64,000 nucleotides of DNA from an uncultured Eubacteriales bacterium (GCA_948527295.1 CAOSWK010000001.1:17010-81009); one strand, 5' to 3'; shown: positions 40,997 through 51,480, counted from the first letter of the stretch. The notes: generated by a model from the letters alone, not told the origin. Translations and numbers: made by a program.

Positions 40997-42097
40997 TTAA
41001 TCATTATTTTTTTGTTCATTATTAGGAACACAGCTACCATTCTTATAAATGAATCCTTCTCCACAATTATTACCTTGTTGCTCGTTAATTTCCACCTGTT
41101 GTTGCCCTCCTGGTATTATTGAGGTTGAACCATTTGTTTCTGTTTCTAGATTAGATATTGGGCTTGGCGAGGGTTGAGGAGTCTCTACTGGCTTAGGTGT
41201 TGGGCTTGGAGTACTTTGGGGTTGTTGATCTTTATTTGAGCTGCTTGTCGGCTGCTGGGTATCCATGATATTCAGTTGTGAAGTTTCTAGTGGATTAGGT
41301 GTTTGTGTTGGCTCCGGCTTTGGGCTCGAAGAGGGTTGTGGAGTCTCTACTGGCTTAGGTGTTTGTGTTGGCAGTGGAGTTGAGCTTGGGCTTGGAGTGC
41401 TTTCTGGTTGATTTTTATTTTCCTTATTGCTATCTGTTGATTGCTGGGTATTTGTATTTGAGCTGTTTATTTTTCTACCAAAAGGCCAAATCTTATTTAA
41501 AAGTGTTTGTGTTGCATTAAGATTATTTATAAAAAAGCTTTTGGTTCCATTAATGCCTCTGTTAAATATACTGTTATTACCAAACAAATTAGGACTAATC
41601 GTTCCATCAACATATAAGTTGAATATTTTAGTATAGTTTGCAGCATTTGCATCTATTCTCTCAAAGAAAGTTGAATTTTCATTGATCGTAGTCTTATCTT
41701 TATCCATCTTGTCTATATGTTGATTATAAATACGATATAATCCGCAGCTAGTAATTGCAGCTATACCTGTATAAGCCGCCCACAAAGCAGCCTTTAGAAA
41801 CTTCCTTAGTTTTGATGGTTTCTCTTCAATTATTTCTTTTACATCTTCTTTATGAAATTCAACAATAACATCATTTCCATCATACTTCACTAACTTATAA
41901 TTTCCGCTATTAATCAAATTCTTAAAGCTTTGTTGAGGAATTCTAAATGCAACGTATTCGTCGTCATAGCCCTCAAATTGCCACGTCTCATCATAATAAT
42001 CTGCCCAGCCTTCAGCAGCTACGATATTTCTGCTGCTTAAAAGCGTAAAATTGAATGCCATTACCAAGGCAAGCGCCATAGACAAAAATTTTTTCAT
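40997..42097 (-). CDS. Secreted Pro/Thr/Ser-rich protein, unknown function
   Basis: A 366-residue exported protein. A signal sequence (1-28, ending near IVAAE) leads to a Tyr/Asp-rich domain (about 30-95), a basic stretch with one membrane-like helix (about 104-125), a polar domain (130-220), then a region of PTPKPVETPQPS-type repeats (about 235-325) and a tail with CGEGFIYKNGSCVPN. The repeats look like a cell-wall spanning stalk, and the tail Cys pair may be a small binding unit. No LPXTG is present. ATG 42097 follows AAAAGGAG. Confidence 0.72.
   Translation of the reverse strand: MKKFLSMALALVMAFNFTLLSSRNIVAAEGWADYYDETWQFEGYDDEYVAFRIPQQSFKNLINSGNYKLVKYDGNDVIVEFHKEDVKEIIEEKPSKLRKFLKAALWAAYTGIAAITSCGLYRIYNQHIDKMDKDKTTINENSTFFERIDANAANYTKIFNLYVDGTISPNLFGNNSIFNRGINGTKSFFINNLNATQTLLNKIWPFGRKINSSNTNTQQSTDSNKENKNQPESTPSPSSTPLPTQTPKPVETPQPSSSPKPEPTQTPNPLETSQLNIMDTQQPTSSSNKDQQPQSTPSPTPKPVETPQPSPSPISNLETETNGSTSIIPGGQQQVEINEQQGNNCGEGFIYKNGSCVPNNEQKNND
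41165..41385 (-). repeat. Internal direct repeats coding PT-rich stalk
   Basis: A DNA word of about 38 bp occurs near 41170-41209 and 41332-41372, differing at a few positions, with shorter relatives between. All copies are in frame and code TP/KPVETPQPS-like peptide. Confidence 0.75.
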
Positions 42098-42303
42098 AAA
42101 ATAAAAACTCCTTTTAATAAATTTTATTTTTCTGTAATCATTTTTAACGTGCATTTGCACACCAAAAAATCTACCTTTTGCTAAGCTGTTCTCCCCCTTC
42201 TTTCAATTGTTTTACATTATACCACACCAAAATTATTTTGTAAATAGGTTAAAATTAATTTATCAAATTTTGTATAATTTGTATATTATCTTCGCGTGTT
42301 TTT

Positions 42304-42981
42304 CTATTTTTTGTCGATTATTTTGGGCCTGTTCTCTACGTTTGCAATTGTCGCTCCTATCACAGTTTTGGCGCCGGATTTCAAGATCACATCCGTGCAC
42401 TCTGCCATCGTGTTGCCCGTTGTCAAGATGTCGTCACAAATTACTATGGTTTTGCCATTTACCGCCGCGCTGTCTGTGATAGCGTAAACATCCTTCACGT
42501 TCTCAATGCGCTCTTGCTGGCTCAGTTCGTGCTGAGTTTTATTTCGTTTGACTTTTTTCAGCGTTTCCGCATAACGGACGCCAGTCAGCCGGCTTACCTC
42601 TTTGGCGAAAATCTCCGCCTGATTAAACCCGCGCTCTCGTTTTCTGGCCTTGTGCAGCGGGACGCTCGTTATCAAGTCCACTTTAGCGATATCAACGCTC
42701 TCGGCCAAAACGTCGGCCACATATTTGCCAAACGGAACCGCAAAATTCTTGGCTCCGTTGAACTTATAGTCGTGTATCGCTCCGCGGATCGGCTCCACAT
42801 AGGCAAACGGCGCCACACATTCGAAGGTACGCCCGGTCCGCGTTGTTAACGTACTTTTTATCGACTTTCGGTTTATCTTTTTCTCGCAGTTCTGGCACAC
42901 AACCTCATCTGCAGAGATTATCCCTTTGCAAAATGGGCACCGCGCCGGGAAAAATACGGACAAAATTTTTCTAAAGTTCAT
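42304..42981 (-). CDS. ComF-family phosphoribosyltransferase-like protein
   Basis: A 225-residue protein. The N-terminus has a zinc-binding cysteine set (CPFC, then CQNC), and the C-terminal part is a phosphoribosyltransferase fold with the PRPP loop VVICDDILTTGNTMAE. ComF acts in DNA uptake in naturally competent bacteria; in other species the role is unclear. ATG 42981 overlaps the recD2 stop as TGATG, so it is coupled to that DNA helicase gene, which suits a role in DNA handling. Confidence 0.9.
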   Translation of the reverse strand: MNFRKILSVFFPARCPFCKGIISADEVVCQNCEKKINRKSIKSTLTTRTGRTFECVAPFAYVEPIRGAIHDYKFNGAKNFAVPFGKYVADVLAESVDIAKVDLITSVPLHKARKRERGFNQAEIFAKEVSRLTGVRYAETLKKVKRNKTQHELSQQERIENVKDVYAITDSAAVNGKTIVICDDILTTGNTMAECTDVILKSGAKTVIGATIANVENRPKIIDKK

Positions 42982-45206
42982 CACGTCGCCCCCTCACAGC
43001 CTTTTATCAAAAAATTTTTCAGCCCCGAAAATCGCCTGGTTTTCTTGTTGTTTTCGACCATCTTCCTCACCGTCCAGTCGTTTCCCACCAGTACAATCAT
43101 CGACCTGGCCCGCGTTACCGCCGTGTACAGCAAATTTTTGTAATACAACTGCGGCGCGCCGAAGTACATCGGCATCACGACCGCCTCAAACTCGCTGCCC
43201 TGGCTCTTGTGCACGGTTATGGCATAGGCTAAATCCAGGTCCTTTGCGCTTTCTAGGTCATATTTCGCATATTTATCGTCAAACTGCACGATTAGCGCGC
43301 CTTCTGCCTTGTCGATGTTCAAAAGAATCCCGATATCGCCGTTAAAAACGCCCTCGCCACCGGTGCCATCCTCGCGCGCAAACATTATATCGTAATTATT
43401 TTTTATCTGCATCACCTTGTCGCCCTCGCGAAAGACCGTCCCGTTTATGTTGATCTCTTTCTTCGCCGTGCTGGCGCCATTTAGAGCCTCCTGCATAACC
43501 TTGTTTATCTGCACAGTGCCAAGCGGACCCTTTTTGCCCGGCGCGATCACCTGTATGTCGAACAGCGAGGAGTATCCGTATGTCTCCGGCAGCCGCCTGG
43601 TGCACAAATCCCGGATCGTGTCGCTGATTGCCTGTTGATCATTCACCCTCATGAAGAAAAAATCGTTATCTCTTACCGACAGTTCGGGCATCTCACCGTT
43701 TACAATTCTGTGGGCGTTCGTTACGATCAGGCTTTTTTGCGACTGCCGAAAAATTTCCTTTAGCTCCACGGTGGCAATCACCCCCGATTTTATCAGGTCC
43801 GAGAGCACATTCCCCGCCCCCACCGAGGGCAACTGGTCGCAGTCCCCAACCATGATGAGCCTGCACCCCAGCGGTAGCGCTCTCAGCACGACTTCAAACA
43901 GTGCGGCATCCACCATCGACAGCTCATCCAAAATCAGCGCGTCGCAATCCAGCAAGTTCTTCTCATTTCGCTTGAACACCTGCTTGTCGTCCGCGTCCCA
44001 CTGCACTTCTAGCAGCCTGTGGATGGTCTTGGCCTCTTTGCCCGTCACCGCTGCCATCCTCTGCGCTGCCCTACCGGTAGGCGCCGCCAGACTGACTTTT
44101 TCTCCGTTCTTTTCGAGGATATTTATGATCGCATTAAGGGTCGTGGTTTTACCTGTGCCCGGGCCGCCTGTCAAAATCAGCAGTCCCTCTTCTAGCGCCT
44201 GCTTTATCGCCGTTCTTTGGAGCTTTGCGTAACTTATTTTGTGCTCCCGTTCGATGGATTCTATGAATTCGTCCGCCCCCAGGATTTTCTTTGGCGGAAA
44301 TTTCAGCATCATCAGCAGCCGCCCCGCCGAGTATACCTCGATTTGGTGCATTTTGCTTGTAAATATGAATTCCCTTTCGTCCATGATGTCCCGCTGCAGT
44401 GCGCCCTCTTGCACCAGCTCCTCCAGCACTCTGTCGGCCTTTTCTAACTCTATGTTCAAAAAATTCGCCGCCGCTTCGAGCAGTTTGTCCTTTGGTAGGC
44501 ATGTGTGTCCGTTATTCATATTATGCTGCAGGATGTAAACCGTCCCTGCGCGGATTCGGCAGTCGTCCTCCTGCGGCAGTTGCAGCGCGTACGCCAATTT
44601 GTCGGCCCTTTCAAAGCTTACCCCCAGCGGCTCCTCGCACAGCAAATACGGATTCTCGTTGATGCGCTCGGCGGCCTCCTGGCCGTACTGCTTGTATATT
44701 TTTATGGCCTCCTCCGGCGTTATGCCGTACTTCCCGAGGTATATCATCAGCTCTCTTACGCAGAACAGCTTGTTAAATTCGTCCGAGATTTTTTGCGCCT
44801 TCTCCTGCGTGATTCCGCGTATTTTGGTCAACTCCTGCGGCGTTTTTTCGATTACTTCCAAAGTTTTTTCGCCAAACTTCTCCACCAACTTACTCGCGGT
44901 CCCCGGTCCTACGCCCTTTATCGCGCCAGAAGACAGATACTTCAAGATTGCGGCGGTTGTGGTCGGCATCGAGCGCTCGCATAATTCCACCACAAACTGC
45001 TCTCCAAACGTTGGGTGACTCTTGAAATTGCCCAACAGTCTCACGTTTTCTCCAACCCCAACATACGGCAACGTCCCCACGGCGGTCAGCTGCTCGCCCT
45101 CCACGCTCAGTTCTATCACGCTATAGCCATTCTGCTCGTTCCGGAACACGATCCGCTCCACCGCGCCCCTCACTTCGTACAACGTTTTCGTCTCGCCCTG
45201 CGTCAT
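42981..45206 (-). CDS. recD2: RecD2-type ATP-dependent DNA helicase
   Basis: A 741-residue helicase of superfamily 1B, 5'-3'. An N-terminal OB-like domain (AVERIVFRNEQNGYSVIEL) and helix-hairpin-helix region (GAIKGVGPGTASKLVEKFG) precede the motor, with Walker A GGPGTGKTT, Walker B DELSMVD, and the C-terminal UvrD-like AITVHKSQGSEFE and LLYTAVTRAR. RecD2 acts in repair and replication-fork stability without RecBC. ATG 45206 follows GAGGAG; the frame extends to 45230. Confidence 0.96.
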   Translation of the reverse strand: MTQGETKTLYEVRGAVERIVFRNEQNGYSVIELSVEGEQLTAVGTLPYVGVGENVRLLGNFKSHPTFGEQFVVELCERSMPTTTAAILKYLSSGAIKGVGPGTASKLVEKFGEKTLEVIEKTPQELTKIRGITQEKAQKISDEFNKLFCVRELMIYLGKYGITPEEAIKIYKQYGQEAAERINENPYLLCEEPLGVSFERADKLAYALQLPQEDDCRIRAGTVYILQHNMNNGHTCLPKDKLLEAAANFLNIELEKADRVLEELVQEGALQRDIMDEREFIFTSKMHQIEVYSAGRLLMMLKFPPKKILGADEFIESIEREHKISYAKLQRTAIKQALEEGLLILTGGPGTGKTTTLNAIINILEKNGEKVSLAAPTGRAAQRMAAVTGKEAKTIHRLLEVQWDADDKQVFKRNEKNLLDCDALILDELSMVDAALFEVVLRALPLGCRLIMVGDCDQLPSVGAGNVLSDLIKSGVIATVELKEIFRQSQKSLIVTNAHRIVNGEMPELSVRDNDFFFMRVNDQQAISDTIRDLCTRRLPETYGYSSLFDIQVIAPGKKGPLGTVQINKVMQEALNGASTAKKEININGTVFREGDKVMQIKNNYDIMFAREDGTGGEGVFNGDIGILLNIDKAEGALIVQFDDKYAKYDLESAKDLDLAYAITVHKSQGSEFEAVVMPMYFGAPQLYYKNLLYTAVTRARSMIVLVGNDWTVRKMVENNKKTRRFSGLKNFLIKGCEGAT

Positions 45207-45236
45207 CTTTAACTCCTCTTTTGCCTGCAATCGGCT

Positions 45237-45896
45237 TCACGCCGCGCCGTTATCGAACTTGACAAACCTATTTATAAGCTTACAAAACATCTGGATGGTC
45301 GGCCCGCCCAGCAGTGCTGAGAATATCGTCGCTGCGCCCACCTCGCCGCCCAGCAAAAAGCCTATCACCAGCGCGGCTATGTCCAGCGCCGCCCGTATGA
45401 GCCTATACTCCTTGCCGGTTTTGTCCCGCAGCAGCATCGCAAAGCCCGTCCATGTGTCCTGCCCGATGTCCACTGTGATGAAGAGCGCCGTTCCAAAAAA
45501 CAAAAATGCGCACGCCACCAAAACCGCGATGTTTCTAAAGATTAGTCCCCCCGCCTCGACATTTAGCGCAGAATACGTGGCAACTCCTAGGTTGACGAAA
45601 AATCCCAGCGGCAACACGTTGATGAGCGTACCGATGTTTATGTACTTTCTGCCAAAAATCAAAACAACAACGAGCAGCGTATAGGCCGTAGCATTGACTG
45701 CTGCGCCCATGCTGATGCCGAAAAATTTATGTAGACCATCCGAAAGCACCGAGATAGGGTCATTCCCAAGCCCGGCGCAAGAGTTCAGCCCAATTCCCAT
45801 GCCGATTAGCACGTCTCCAAAAAAGGCTAGTATCATTTTTTTGATCAAAACTGGCTTCGGCTGCCTAAATACCGAGAAATCGAACCTCGACGTCAT
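45237..45896 (-). CDS. YczE/YitT-like membrane protein
   Basis: A 219-residue membrane protein with five or six helices, starting with a long charged tail and then FFGDVLIGMGIGLNSCAGLGNDPISVLSDGL, typical of the YczE family. Family members are poorly characterised. It heads the leftward recD2-comF unit, with a promoter directly upstream. Confidence 0.85.
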   Translation of the reverse strand: MTSRFDFSVFRQPKPVLIKKMILAFFGDVLIGMGIGLNSCAGLGNDPISVLSDGLHKFFGISMGAAVNATAYTLLVVVLIFGRKYINIGTLINVLPLGFFVNLGVATYSALNVEAGGLIFRNIAVLVACAFLFFGTALFITVDIGQDTWTGFAMLLRDKTGKEYRLIRAALDIAALVIGFLLGGEVGAATIFSALLGGPTIQMFCKLINRFVKFDNGAA

Positions 45897-45940
45897 GCTC
45901 GCGCCCCCATTTCGCGTTGTTTTTCAACCCACTAACACTA

Positions 45941-45969
45941 ATTATAATACATTAATCGCCGCTCGTAAA
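45941..45969 (-). promoter_or_regulatory. Promoter of the yczE-like/recD2/comF unit
   Basis: On the minus strand TTTACG (plus 45964-45969), 17 bp, TATAAT (plus 45941-45946). Confidence 0.55.
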
Positions 45970-45997
45970 GGCATCTTCGCGCTCGATGCTACAAAAA

Positions 45998-46052
45998 AAC
46001 TTGCACACGCTCCCCTCAAAGTTTGGCTAAAATCCGGGGCGCATCGCAAGTT
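45998..46052 (-). terminator. Terminator of the V-ATPase operon
   Basis: On the minus strand AACTTGC pairs with GCAAGTT, with an inner CGCCCC/GGGG-A-GCG stem, followed by seven T. It lies 24 bp past the last operon gene. Confidence 0.8.
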
Positions 46053-46075
46053 GTCTCACTTTAAATCCACTAAAA

Positions 46076-46687
46076 TCAAGCTTTTTTCTTTTTTATCACC
46101 TTGAGCCTCGAGAATTCCTCGCGGTCCTTCTCCTCCAGCGCGTCGGTTATGAACTTTATAGACCTCTCAAACCGCGGTATAACTATATTTTTGAGCGCAT
46201 TTGCTCTTTTTTGCGTCTTACCAATGGCGTCCGCTAGCCGATACACGCTATTTTCGATTTCGGACAAATCCGCGCTCAGCTTTTTCACTTTCAAGAAGCT
46301 CCGATACGCCTCGTCCAGCATGGAATTCGAATTGTAAAGCCCAAACGGCAGCCTGCGGCTCTGATCCTCGCTAAACGACACGATGGGGATCTCAACCCCC
46401 ATGACGCTCCGATACGAAACCTTGAGACTATCATCAATCGGCACCGTGCCGGCAATCTCCTCAATCATTCCCAACGTAATATTGGCCTTCTGCAGCGCCG
46501 CATACGCTTTTGCGTACGTTGTGTCGATTCGCTTCTGAATCTTCGACGCATGTTTGATAAGCAGCATCATTTCGCGGATTAAGATGTTTCTCTTCTTATC
46601 CATCAGCTCAAATCCGCCCTTTGCCAGCTCATAAGACTTCTTCATCGCGATCAGGTTGCCCTTTGTTGGCACTACCGACATATTCAA
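46076..46687 (-). CDS. atpD: V-type ATP synthase subunit D
   Basis: A 203-residue central-stalk subunit, mostly two long helices that form the rotor shaft within the A3B3 head. The start VVPTKGNLIAMKKSYELAKGG and the C-terminal NALKNIVIPRFERSIKFI are typical. TTG 46687 lies 7 bp after GGGGTG; ATG 46681 is the alternative. It is the last gene of the operon. Confidence 0.96.
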   Translation of the reverse strand: MNMSVVPTKGNLIAMKKSYELAKGGFELMDKKRNILIREMMLLIKHASKIQKRIDTTYAKAYAALQKANITLGMIEEIAGTVPIDDSLKVSYRSVMGVEIPIVSFSEDQSRRLPFGLYNSNSMLDEAYRSFLKVKKLSADLSEIENSVYRLADAIGKTQKRANALKNIVIPRFERSIKFITDALEEKDREEFSRLKVIKKKKA

Positions 46688-46731
46688 TCGAATTCACCCC
46701 CGTTTTGCTCCCGTCAAACGCCCAAATTTCG

Positions 46732-48207
46732 CTATTCTGCCTCGCTATTTTCTTTTTCAGAATTATCCCGATTACTCTCCGTCGCCTCTTTTTGTGGCTC
46801 TGCAGCGCCCGTTTGCTCCTTCTGCTCGGCCTTCTCCTCGTGGTAATATTTCTCCAAAATCGCGTCATCCACGCGGTCTAGCTCCTTTTTGGGCAGCATA
46901 GAAAGCAGCTTCCAGCCCAAATCCAAGCTCTTTTTGATGCTCCTATCCTCGTTTGCCGCCTGGTTGATGAACTTCGCCTCGAACTCTTTGCCAAACTCCA
47001 GAATCTTCTTGTCGTCAGGCGAGAGCTCCTCTTCGCCAATGACCGAAGCCAGTGATCGCGCATCCTTAACCTTTGCATAAGACGCGAAAAGCTGATTTGC
47101 AAGCGCAGAATGGTCCTCACGAGTGTAGCCATCCCCGATTCCATCCTTCATCAGGCGCGAAAGCGACGGCAAAACCGCAACCGGTGGGTAAATTCCCTCA
47201 CCCTCCAGCGCGCGCTCTAGTACTATCTGCCCTTCGGTGATATATCCCGTCAAATCTGGCACCGGGTGCGTTATGTCGTCGTTCGGCATCGTCAAAATGG
47301 GAATCTGCGTAACCGAACCGCTCTTACCCTTTATCATACCGGCTCTTTCGTAAAGTGAAGCCAAGTCCGAATACAAATAGCCTGGGTATCCCTTTCTGCC
47401 GGGAATTTCCCCCTTAGATGAGCTGAATTCCCGCAATGCTTCGGCGTAAGACGTCATGTCCGTCATTATCACCAGTATATGCATGTTCTGCTCAAACGCC
47501 AAGTACTCCGCCGCCGTCAGGGCACACCGTGGCGTTAGCGTTCTTTCGATGACCGGGTCGTTGGACAAATTCAAGAACATCACGACGCGCTGCAATACGC
47601 CGGATTCCTCAAAGCTCCGCCGAAAATACTCCGCAACATCGTTCTTTACGCCCATCGCCGCAAAAACTATTGCGAAATTCTCGTTCTCATCCGATGCAAT
47701 CTTGGCCTGCCGCGCAATTTGTACAGCCAGCTCGTTATGCTTCATGCCGGAGCCCGAAAATATCGGCAACTTCTGCCCGCGGATCAACGTTGCCAGCGTG
47801 TCGATTGTTGAGATGCCCGTGTTTATATAGTTTTGGGGGTACAGCCGCGATACCGGATTTATTGGTGTTCCGTTGATGTTCATTTTCTTTTCTGGAAAAA
47901 TATCGCCCAACCCGTCAATGGGTCTGCCAGCTCCATCAAAAACTCTTCCCAGAATCTCCGGAGACAGCGCCAGTTCCATCGGGTGGCCCTTTAGCCGAGT
48001 CTTCGTATTTCCCAGCGAGATGCTCTTTGTGCCCTCAAAAACCTGCACAACGATGCGCTCGCCGTCTATCTGCACGACCCTGCCCTGCCGCATCGAGCCA
48101 TCTTCCAGCCGAATCTCTACAATTTCTTCAAAAGAAACCTCCGAAACGCCGTCAATGACGATCAGCGAGCCGCTTATCTCCTTCACGCCAATATAATCGA
48201 TTATCAC
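46732..48207 (-). CDS. atpB: V-type ATP synthase subunit B
   Basis: A 491-residue regulatory subunit of the head, alternating with A. It has the ATPase fold without a working P-loop: [12 protein letters not shown] stands where the A subunit has GGFGAGKT. It also shows [12 protein letters not shown] and [15 protein letters not shown]. The C-terminus carries a Glu/Gln-rich tail longer than usual. GTG 48207 follows GGGGGC. Confidence 0.97.
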   Translation of the reverse strand: MIIDYIGVKEISGSLIVIDGVSEVSFEEIVEIRLEDGSMRQGRVVQIDGERIVVQVFEGTKSISLGNTKTRLKGHPMELALSPEILGRVFDGAGRPIDGLGDIFPEKKMNINGTPINPVSRLYPQNYINTGISTIDTLATLIRGQKLPIFSGSGMKHNELAVQIARQAKIASDENENFAIVFAAMGVKNDVAEYFRRSFEESGVLQRVVMFLNLSNDPVIERTLTPRCALTAAEYLAFEQNMHILVIMTDMTSYAEALREFSSSKGEIPGRKGYPGYLYSDLASLYERAGMIKGKSGSVTQIPILTMPNDDITHPVPDLTGYITEGQIVLERALEGEGIYPPVAVLPSLSRLMKDGIGDGYTREDHSALANQLFASYAKVKDARSLASVIGEEELSPDDKKILEFGKEFEAKFINQAANEDRSIKKSLDLGWKLLSMLPKKELDRVDDAILEKYYHEEKAEQKEQTGAAEPQKEATESNRDNSEKENSEAE

Positions 48208-48259
48208 GTTACCACGCCCCCACTTCGTTTTACTCGTTGCCCGTCAGCCCTCGCCACGC

Positions 48260-50020
48260 CTAGGATTTCAGTATCCCGTCAAACACTTTGTCAATCTCCG
48301 CGATATAATCGTCGAACAGCGCCAGATTGTCGTTTGGCACGTCGTACTTCATCTTCGTCAGCTTGTCGAACAGCCCCATCTCCGATATCCGCGAGATCGG
48401 GATCGACGCCAAAATCAGCTGCCGCGCCTTGTCTTCCAGGTGCAAAATGACCTTCATCATCAGCTTTTGCTTGCGCAGCGGCACGAAGGTGTCGTCCTTA
48501 TGAAACGCGTTCTGCTGCAAAAAGCCGACCCGGATGACCCTTGCAATTTCGATAACCAACTTCTGGTCATCCGGCAAAACGTCCGACCCAATCAGCTTTA
48601 CGATCTCCATCAGCTTATTTTCCTCGTGAAGAATCGCGCTTATTTTTGCTCGATATTTTATGAACTTTTGCCCGACATTCTCGGCAAACCAAGGGTCCAA
48701 GTCTATGAAATACTCGCTATAGCTCTGCATCCAGTTGATCGCGGGGTAATGCCGCGCGTAGGCTAGGGATTTGTCGAGAGCCCAGAAAGCACGCACAAAT
48801 CGCTTGGTGTTCTGCGTAACTGGCTCCGAGAAGTCCGCCCCCTGTGGCGAAACCGCTCCAATTATCGTCACCGAGCCATCCGAGCCGTTCAAATTCTTAG
48901 TGAGTCCGGCCCGCTCGTAAAATTCCGACAACCTCGACGGCAAATATGCCGGGAATCCCTCTTCTGCCGGCATTTCCTCCAGTCGGCCAGAAATTTCGCG
49001 CAAGGCTTCTGCCCACCTAGAAGTCGAGTCCGCCATGATTGCCACGTGATATCCCATGTCGCGATAGTACTCCGCCAGCGTTATTCCGGTATAAATCGAA
49101 GCTTCCCGCGCCGCAACCGGCATGTTAGAGGTGTTTGCAATAAGTACAGTCCGCTCCGTCATAGGTTTGCCGGACTTTGGATCCACCAACTCCGAGAACT
49201 CGCTCAGCACCTGGCTCATCTCGTTGCCTCGCTCGCCGCAGCCCACATACACTATGATATCCGCATCGCACCACTTTGCCAGCTGATGCTGTGTCATGGT
49301 TTTACCCGCTCCAAAGCCTCCGGGCACCGCCGCTGCGCCACCTTTTGCAATCGGAAACAGCGTATCGATGACTCTTTGCCCCGTGATTAGCGGAATCGTC
49401 ATTGGCAATCTCTCTGCAACCGGGCGCGGAGTCCGTATTGGCCATTTTTGACACAGCGTCAATCCAATATCCTCGCCGTTTTCGGTTTTTATCGTCACGA
49501 TTACGTCGTTAACGCGGTACTTGCCGTCCTTTTGCACCGACGTGACCTCGCCCGAAACTCCCGGCGGCAACATGCATCTGTGCGTGATTATGCTTGTCTC
49601 TGGGCACTCTGCATAGATGTCTCCAGCGTTGAGCTTTTCGCCTACCTTTGCCACGACCGTTACGTCCCACTTTTTATTTTCGTCAAGCGAAGAGACCTCC
49701 GCCCCTCTCGCGATGAACGCCCCAGCCTGCAGCTCAATTGCTCGCAATGGCCGTTGGATTCCGTCAAAAATATTATTGATTATCCCCGGCCCCAATGTCA
49801 CCGTCATTGGCTGTCCGGTGCCCTCCACGGGCTCTCCAGGCCGCAGTCCGGTTGTCTCTTCGTAAACTTGAATGGTCGTGAGCGCCTCTGTGATGCCAAT
49901 GACCTCTCCAATGAGCTTATCCTCGCCCACGAAGACCATTTCCATCATAGAAAAAGCGTCCGTATCCCGCACCGTTACGACCGGCCCGTTTATTCCGAAA
50001 ATAACATTTTGATTCATCAT
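48260..50020 (-). CDS. atpA: V-type ATP synthase subunit A, catalytic
   Basis: A 586-residue catalytic subunit that makes or hydrolyses ATP. The P-loop GGFGAGKT lies at 234-241, and [23 protein letters not shown] with [12 protein letters not shown] follows. The non-homologous insert found in A subunits (about residues 110-190) is present. ATG 50020 sits behind GGAG; a second ATG follows directly. Confidence 0.98.
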   Translation of the reverse strand: MMNQNVIFGINGPVVTVRDTDAFSMMEMVFVGEDKLIGEVIGITEALTTIQVYEETTGLRPGEPVEGTGQPMTVTLGPGIINNIFDGIQRPLRAIELQAGAFIARGAEVSSLDENKKWDVTVVAKVGEKLNAGDIYAECPETSIITHRCMLPPGVSGEVTSVQKDGKYRVNDVIVTIKTENGEDIGLTLCQKWPIRTPRPVAERLPMTIPLITGQRVIDTLFPIAKGGAAAVPGGFGAGKTMTQHQLAKWCDADIIVYVGCGERGNEMSQVLSEFSELVDPKSGKPMTERTVLIANTSNMPVAAREASIYTGITLAEYYRDMGYHVAIMADSTSRWAEALREISGRLEEMPAEEGFPAYLPSRLSEFYERAGLTKNLNGSDGSVTIIGAVSPQGADFSEPVTQNTKRFVRAFWALDKSLAYARHYPAINWMQSYSEYFIDLDPWFAENVGQKFIKYRAKISAILHEENKLMEIVKLIGSDVLPDDQKLVIEIARVIRVGFLQQNAFHKDDTFVPLRKQKLMMKVILHLEDKARQLILASIPISRISEMGLFDKLTKMKYDVPNDNLALFDDYIAEIDKVFDGILKS

Positions 50021-50047
50021 AAAAACACATCTCCACCACGCTCAGCG

Positions 50048-50641
50048 CTAAAATATGTTCAGCTTTGAGTTCTCTGCAAACCACTTTTTCTGGTCCTCCA
50101 GCTTCGCGTCAATCGTCTCGTCCACAACCAGCGACATGGCCTTGTTAACCGCCAATATGCCGCCAATCTTTATCTTATCGCTCACTTCCACCTTGCAGAT
50201 TTTGCCGTAAGCCTCCCGAATATCATCGGCATATCCCTCATCACGACGGCTGATATACAAGGTCGTTCCGGATTTTTTTAGCACCTTAGAAATATAAACC
50301 GCGTACCTCTTCAAAACGTCGACATAATCGGGCGAACTCACAAACTCCAAAAGCCGTTCCCTCGCCTTTTTAAACACATCCTCCACGATGGCCTGCCGCT
50401 TGGCAAAGAGCTTTTTGCGCTCCTCAAACTCCAGCTTAGAGACTTCGCTCGCAACGTTCCGCTTCATCTGCGCCATCTCGTTCTGAATCAAAAAATATGC
50501 ATCCCGCAAAACCTCTGCCTCTGCCTTCTGCAGCTCATATTTTCGGAACTCTTCGGCGCTCGTCTTTATCTTTTTGCGCTGCTCGGCCGCGTACTTGTTT
50601 ATCGCCTTCAAAAAGTTACTGGTTTTACTTATGTCTCGCAC
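50048..50641 (-). CDS. atpE: V-type ATP synthase subunit E
   Basis: A 197-residue peripheral-stalk subunit: a long N-terminal helix (about 5-100) and a globular C-terminus. It pairs with the coiled-coil subunit coded at the front of the operon to hold the head still. GTG 50641 follows GGAGGGG. Confidence 0.9.
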   Translation of the reverse strand: MRDISKTSNFLKAINKYAAEQRKKIKTSAEEFRKYELQKAEAEVLRDAYFLIQNEMAQMKRNVASEVSKLEFEERKKLFAKRQAIVEDVFKKARERLLEFVSSPDYVDVLKRYAVYISKVLKKSGTTLYISRRDEGYADDIREAYGKICKVEVSDKIKIGGILAVNKAMSLVVDETIDAKLEDQKKWFAENSKLNIF

Positions 50642-50678
50642 TCTTCGTCACCCCTCCGGACAGGGAATCTCCCCAAAA

Positions 50679-50987
50679 TCAGATTTTAATTCCTATTGCG
50701 TCCCGCACATATTTCGTTATAGAATCTTTAGCTCGGCCGTTGCCATGCCGATCCGGGATCTCCACAATCAGCGGCCGCGAATGGTTTAGCTTAATGTCAT
50801 AAATGAACTCCCTGCAAATCTTCACCAAGTTCTCCGTAATCAGCACCACCGCGATGTCCTCATCCTTTAGCGCCTCGTTTATTGCGGTTTTTATCTCGTC
50901 CTCTTTGTGCACCACGACTCCCGGGATCCCGACCAGGCGCATCCCAACAAAGGTATCCTTATTGTCGCTGATAAGATGAAACTTCAC
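50679..50987 (-). CDS. atpF: V-type ATP synthase subunit F
   Basis: A 102-residue central-stalk subunit with a Rossmann-like fold: FHLISDNKDTFVGMRLVGIPGVVV, then IAVVLITENLVKI. I chose GTG 50987, 8 bp after GGGGAGAG; the frame starts at 51008. Confidence 0.93.
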   Translation of the reverse strand: MKFHLISDNKDTFVGMRLVGIPGVVVHKEDEIKTAINEALKDEDIAVVLITENLVKICREFIYDIKLNHSRPLIVEIPDRHGNGRAKDSITKYVRDAIGIKI

Positions 50988-51030
50988 AACAAGCACTCTC
51001 CCCATCACAAGCCAAGCCTAGGCCCTCAGT

Positions 51031-51480
51031 TTAAACAAACTTAATAAATATCGCGATGAGCAAGCCAAATATGGAAACACCTTCAGCCAAGCCCACAAAC
51101 ACAATGGCCTTTCCGAATGCTTTTGGGTCCTCCGAAACCGCGCCAATAGCCGCAGGAGCTGCCGCTGCAACCGCGATTCCGCTGCCGATACATGCAAGGC
51201 CCATTACCAACGCCATTGCCATCGAGTCCCACTCTTTGTCCGTCTTGCCCTGCTCCGCCTGAGTCGCCACCGTGCTTGCTTCCACAGCACCGACACCCGC
51301 GCCATCGTCCGCCATAACAACTGTCGCGCACAATGATAGCATAAACAGCATCACAAACGAGCATATCTGCACAACCACCGCCTTGGCCGGCTTCATGCCT
51401 CTTTTCACGGCGTACGTACACATTCCCAACGAAACCACCAGCAAGCCCACAAACGTTACAAAAATCGACACTGCACTCAT
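51031..51480 (-). CDS. atpK: V-type ATP synthase subunit K (membrane ring)
   Basis: A 149-residue proteolipid with four hydrophobic helices. The second pair holds the ion-binding glutamate in VFVGLAEGVSIFGLLIA. The first pair (about 4-24 and 36-56) ends in a loop starting MADDGAG and is less conserved, so only one ion site per chain is likely. Whether it carries H+ or Na+ cannot be decided here. ATG 51480 follows GGAGG. Confidence 0.93.
   Translation of the reverse strand: MSAVSIFVTFVGLLVVSLGMCTYAVKRGMKPAKAVVVQICSFVMLFMLSLCATVVMADDGAGVGAVEASTVATQAEQGKTDKEWDSMAMALVMGLACIGSGIAVAAAAPAAIGAVSEDPKAFGKAIVFVGLAEGVSIFGLLIAIFIKFV

Noticed and set aside
41165..41385. Repeats resembling a CRISPR-like array
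   Set aside because: The repeats are in frame, code TP-rich peptide inside a signal-bearing protein, and have no regular unique spacers.
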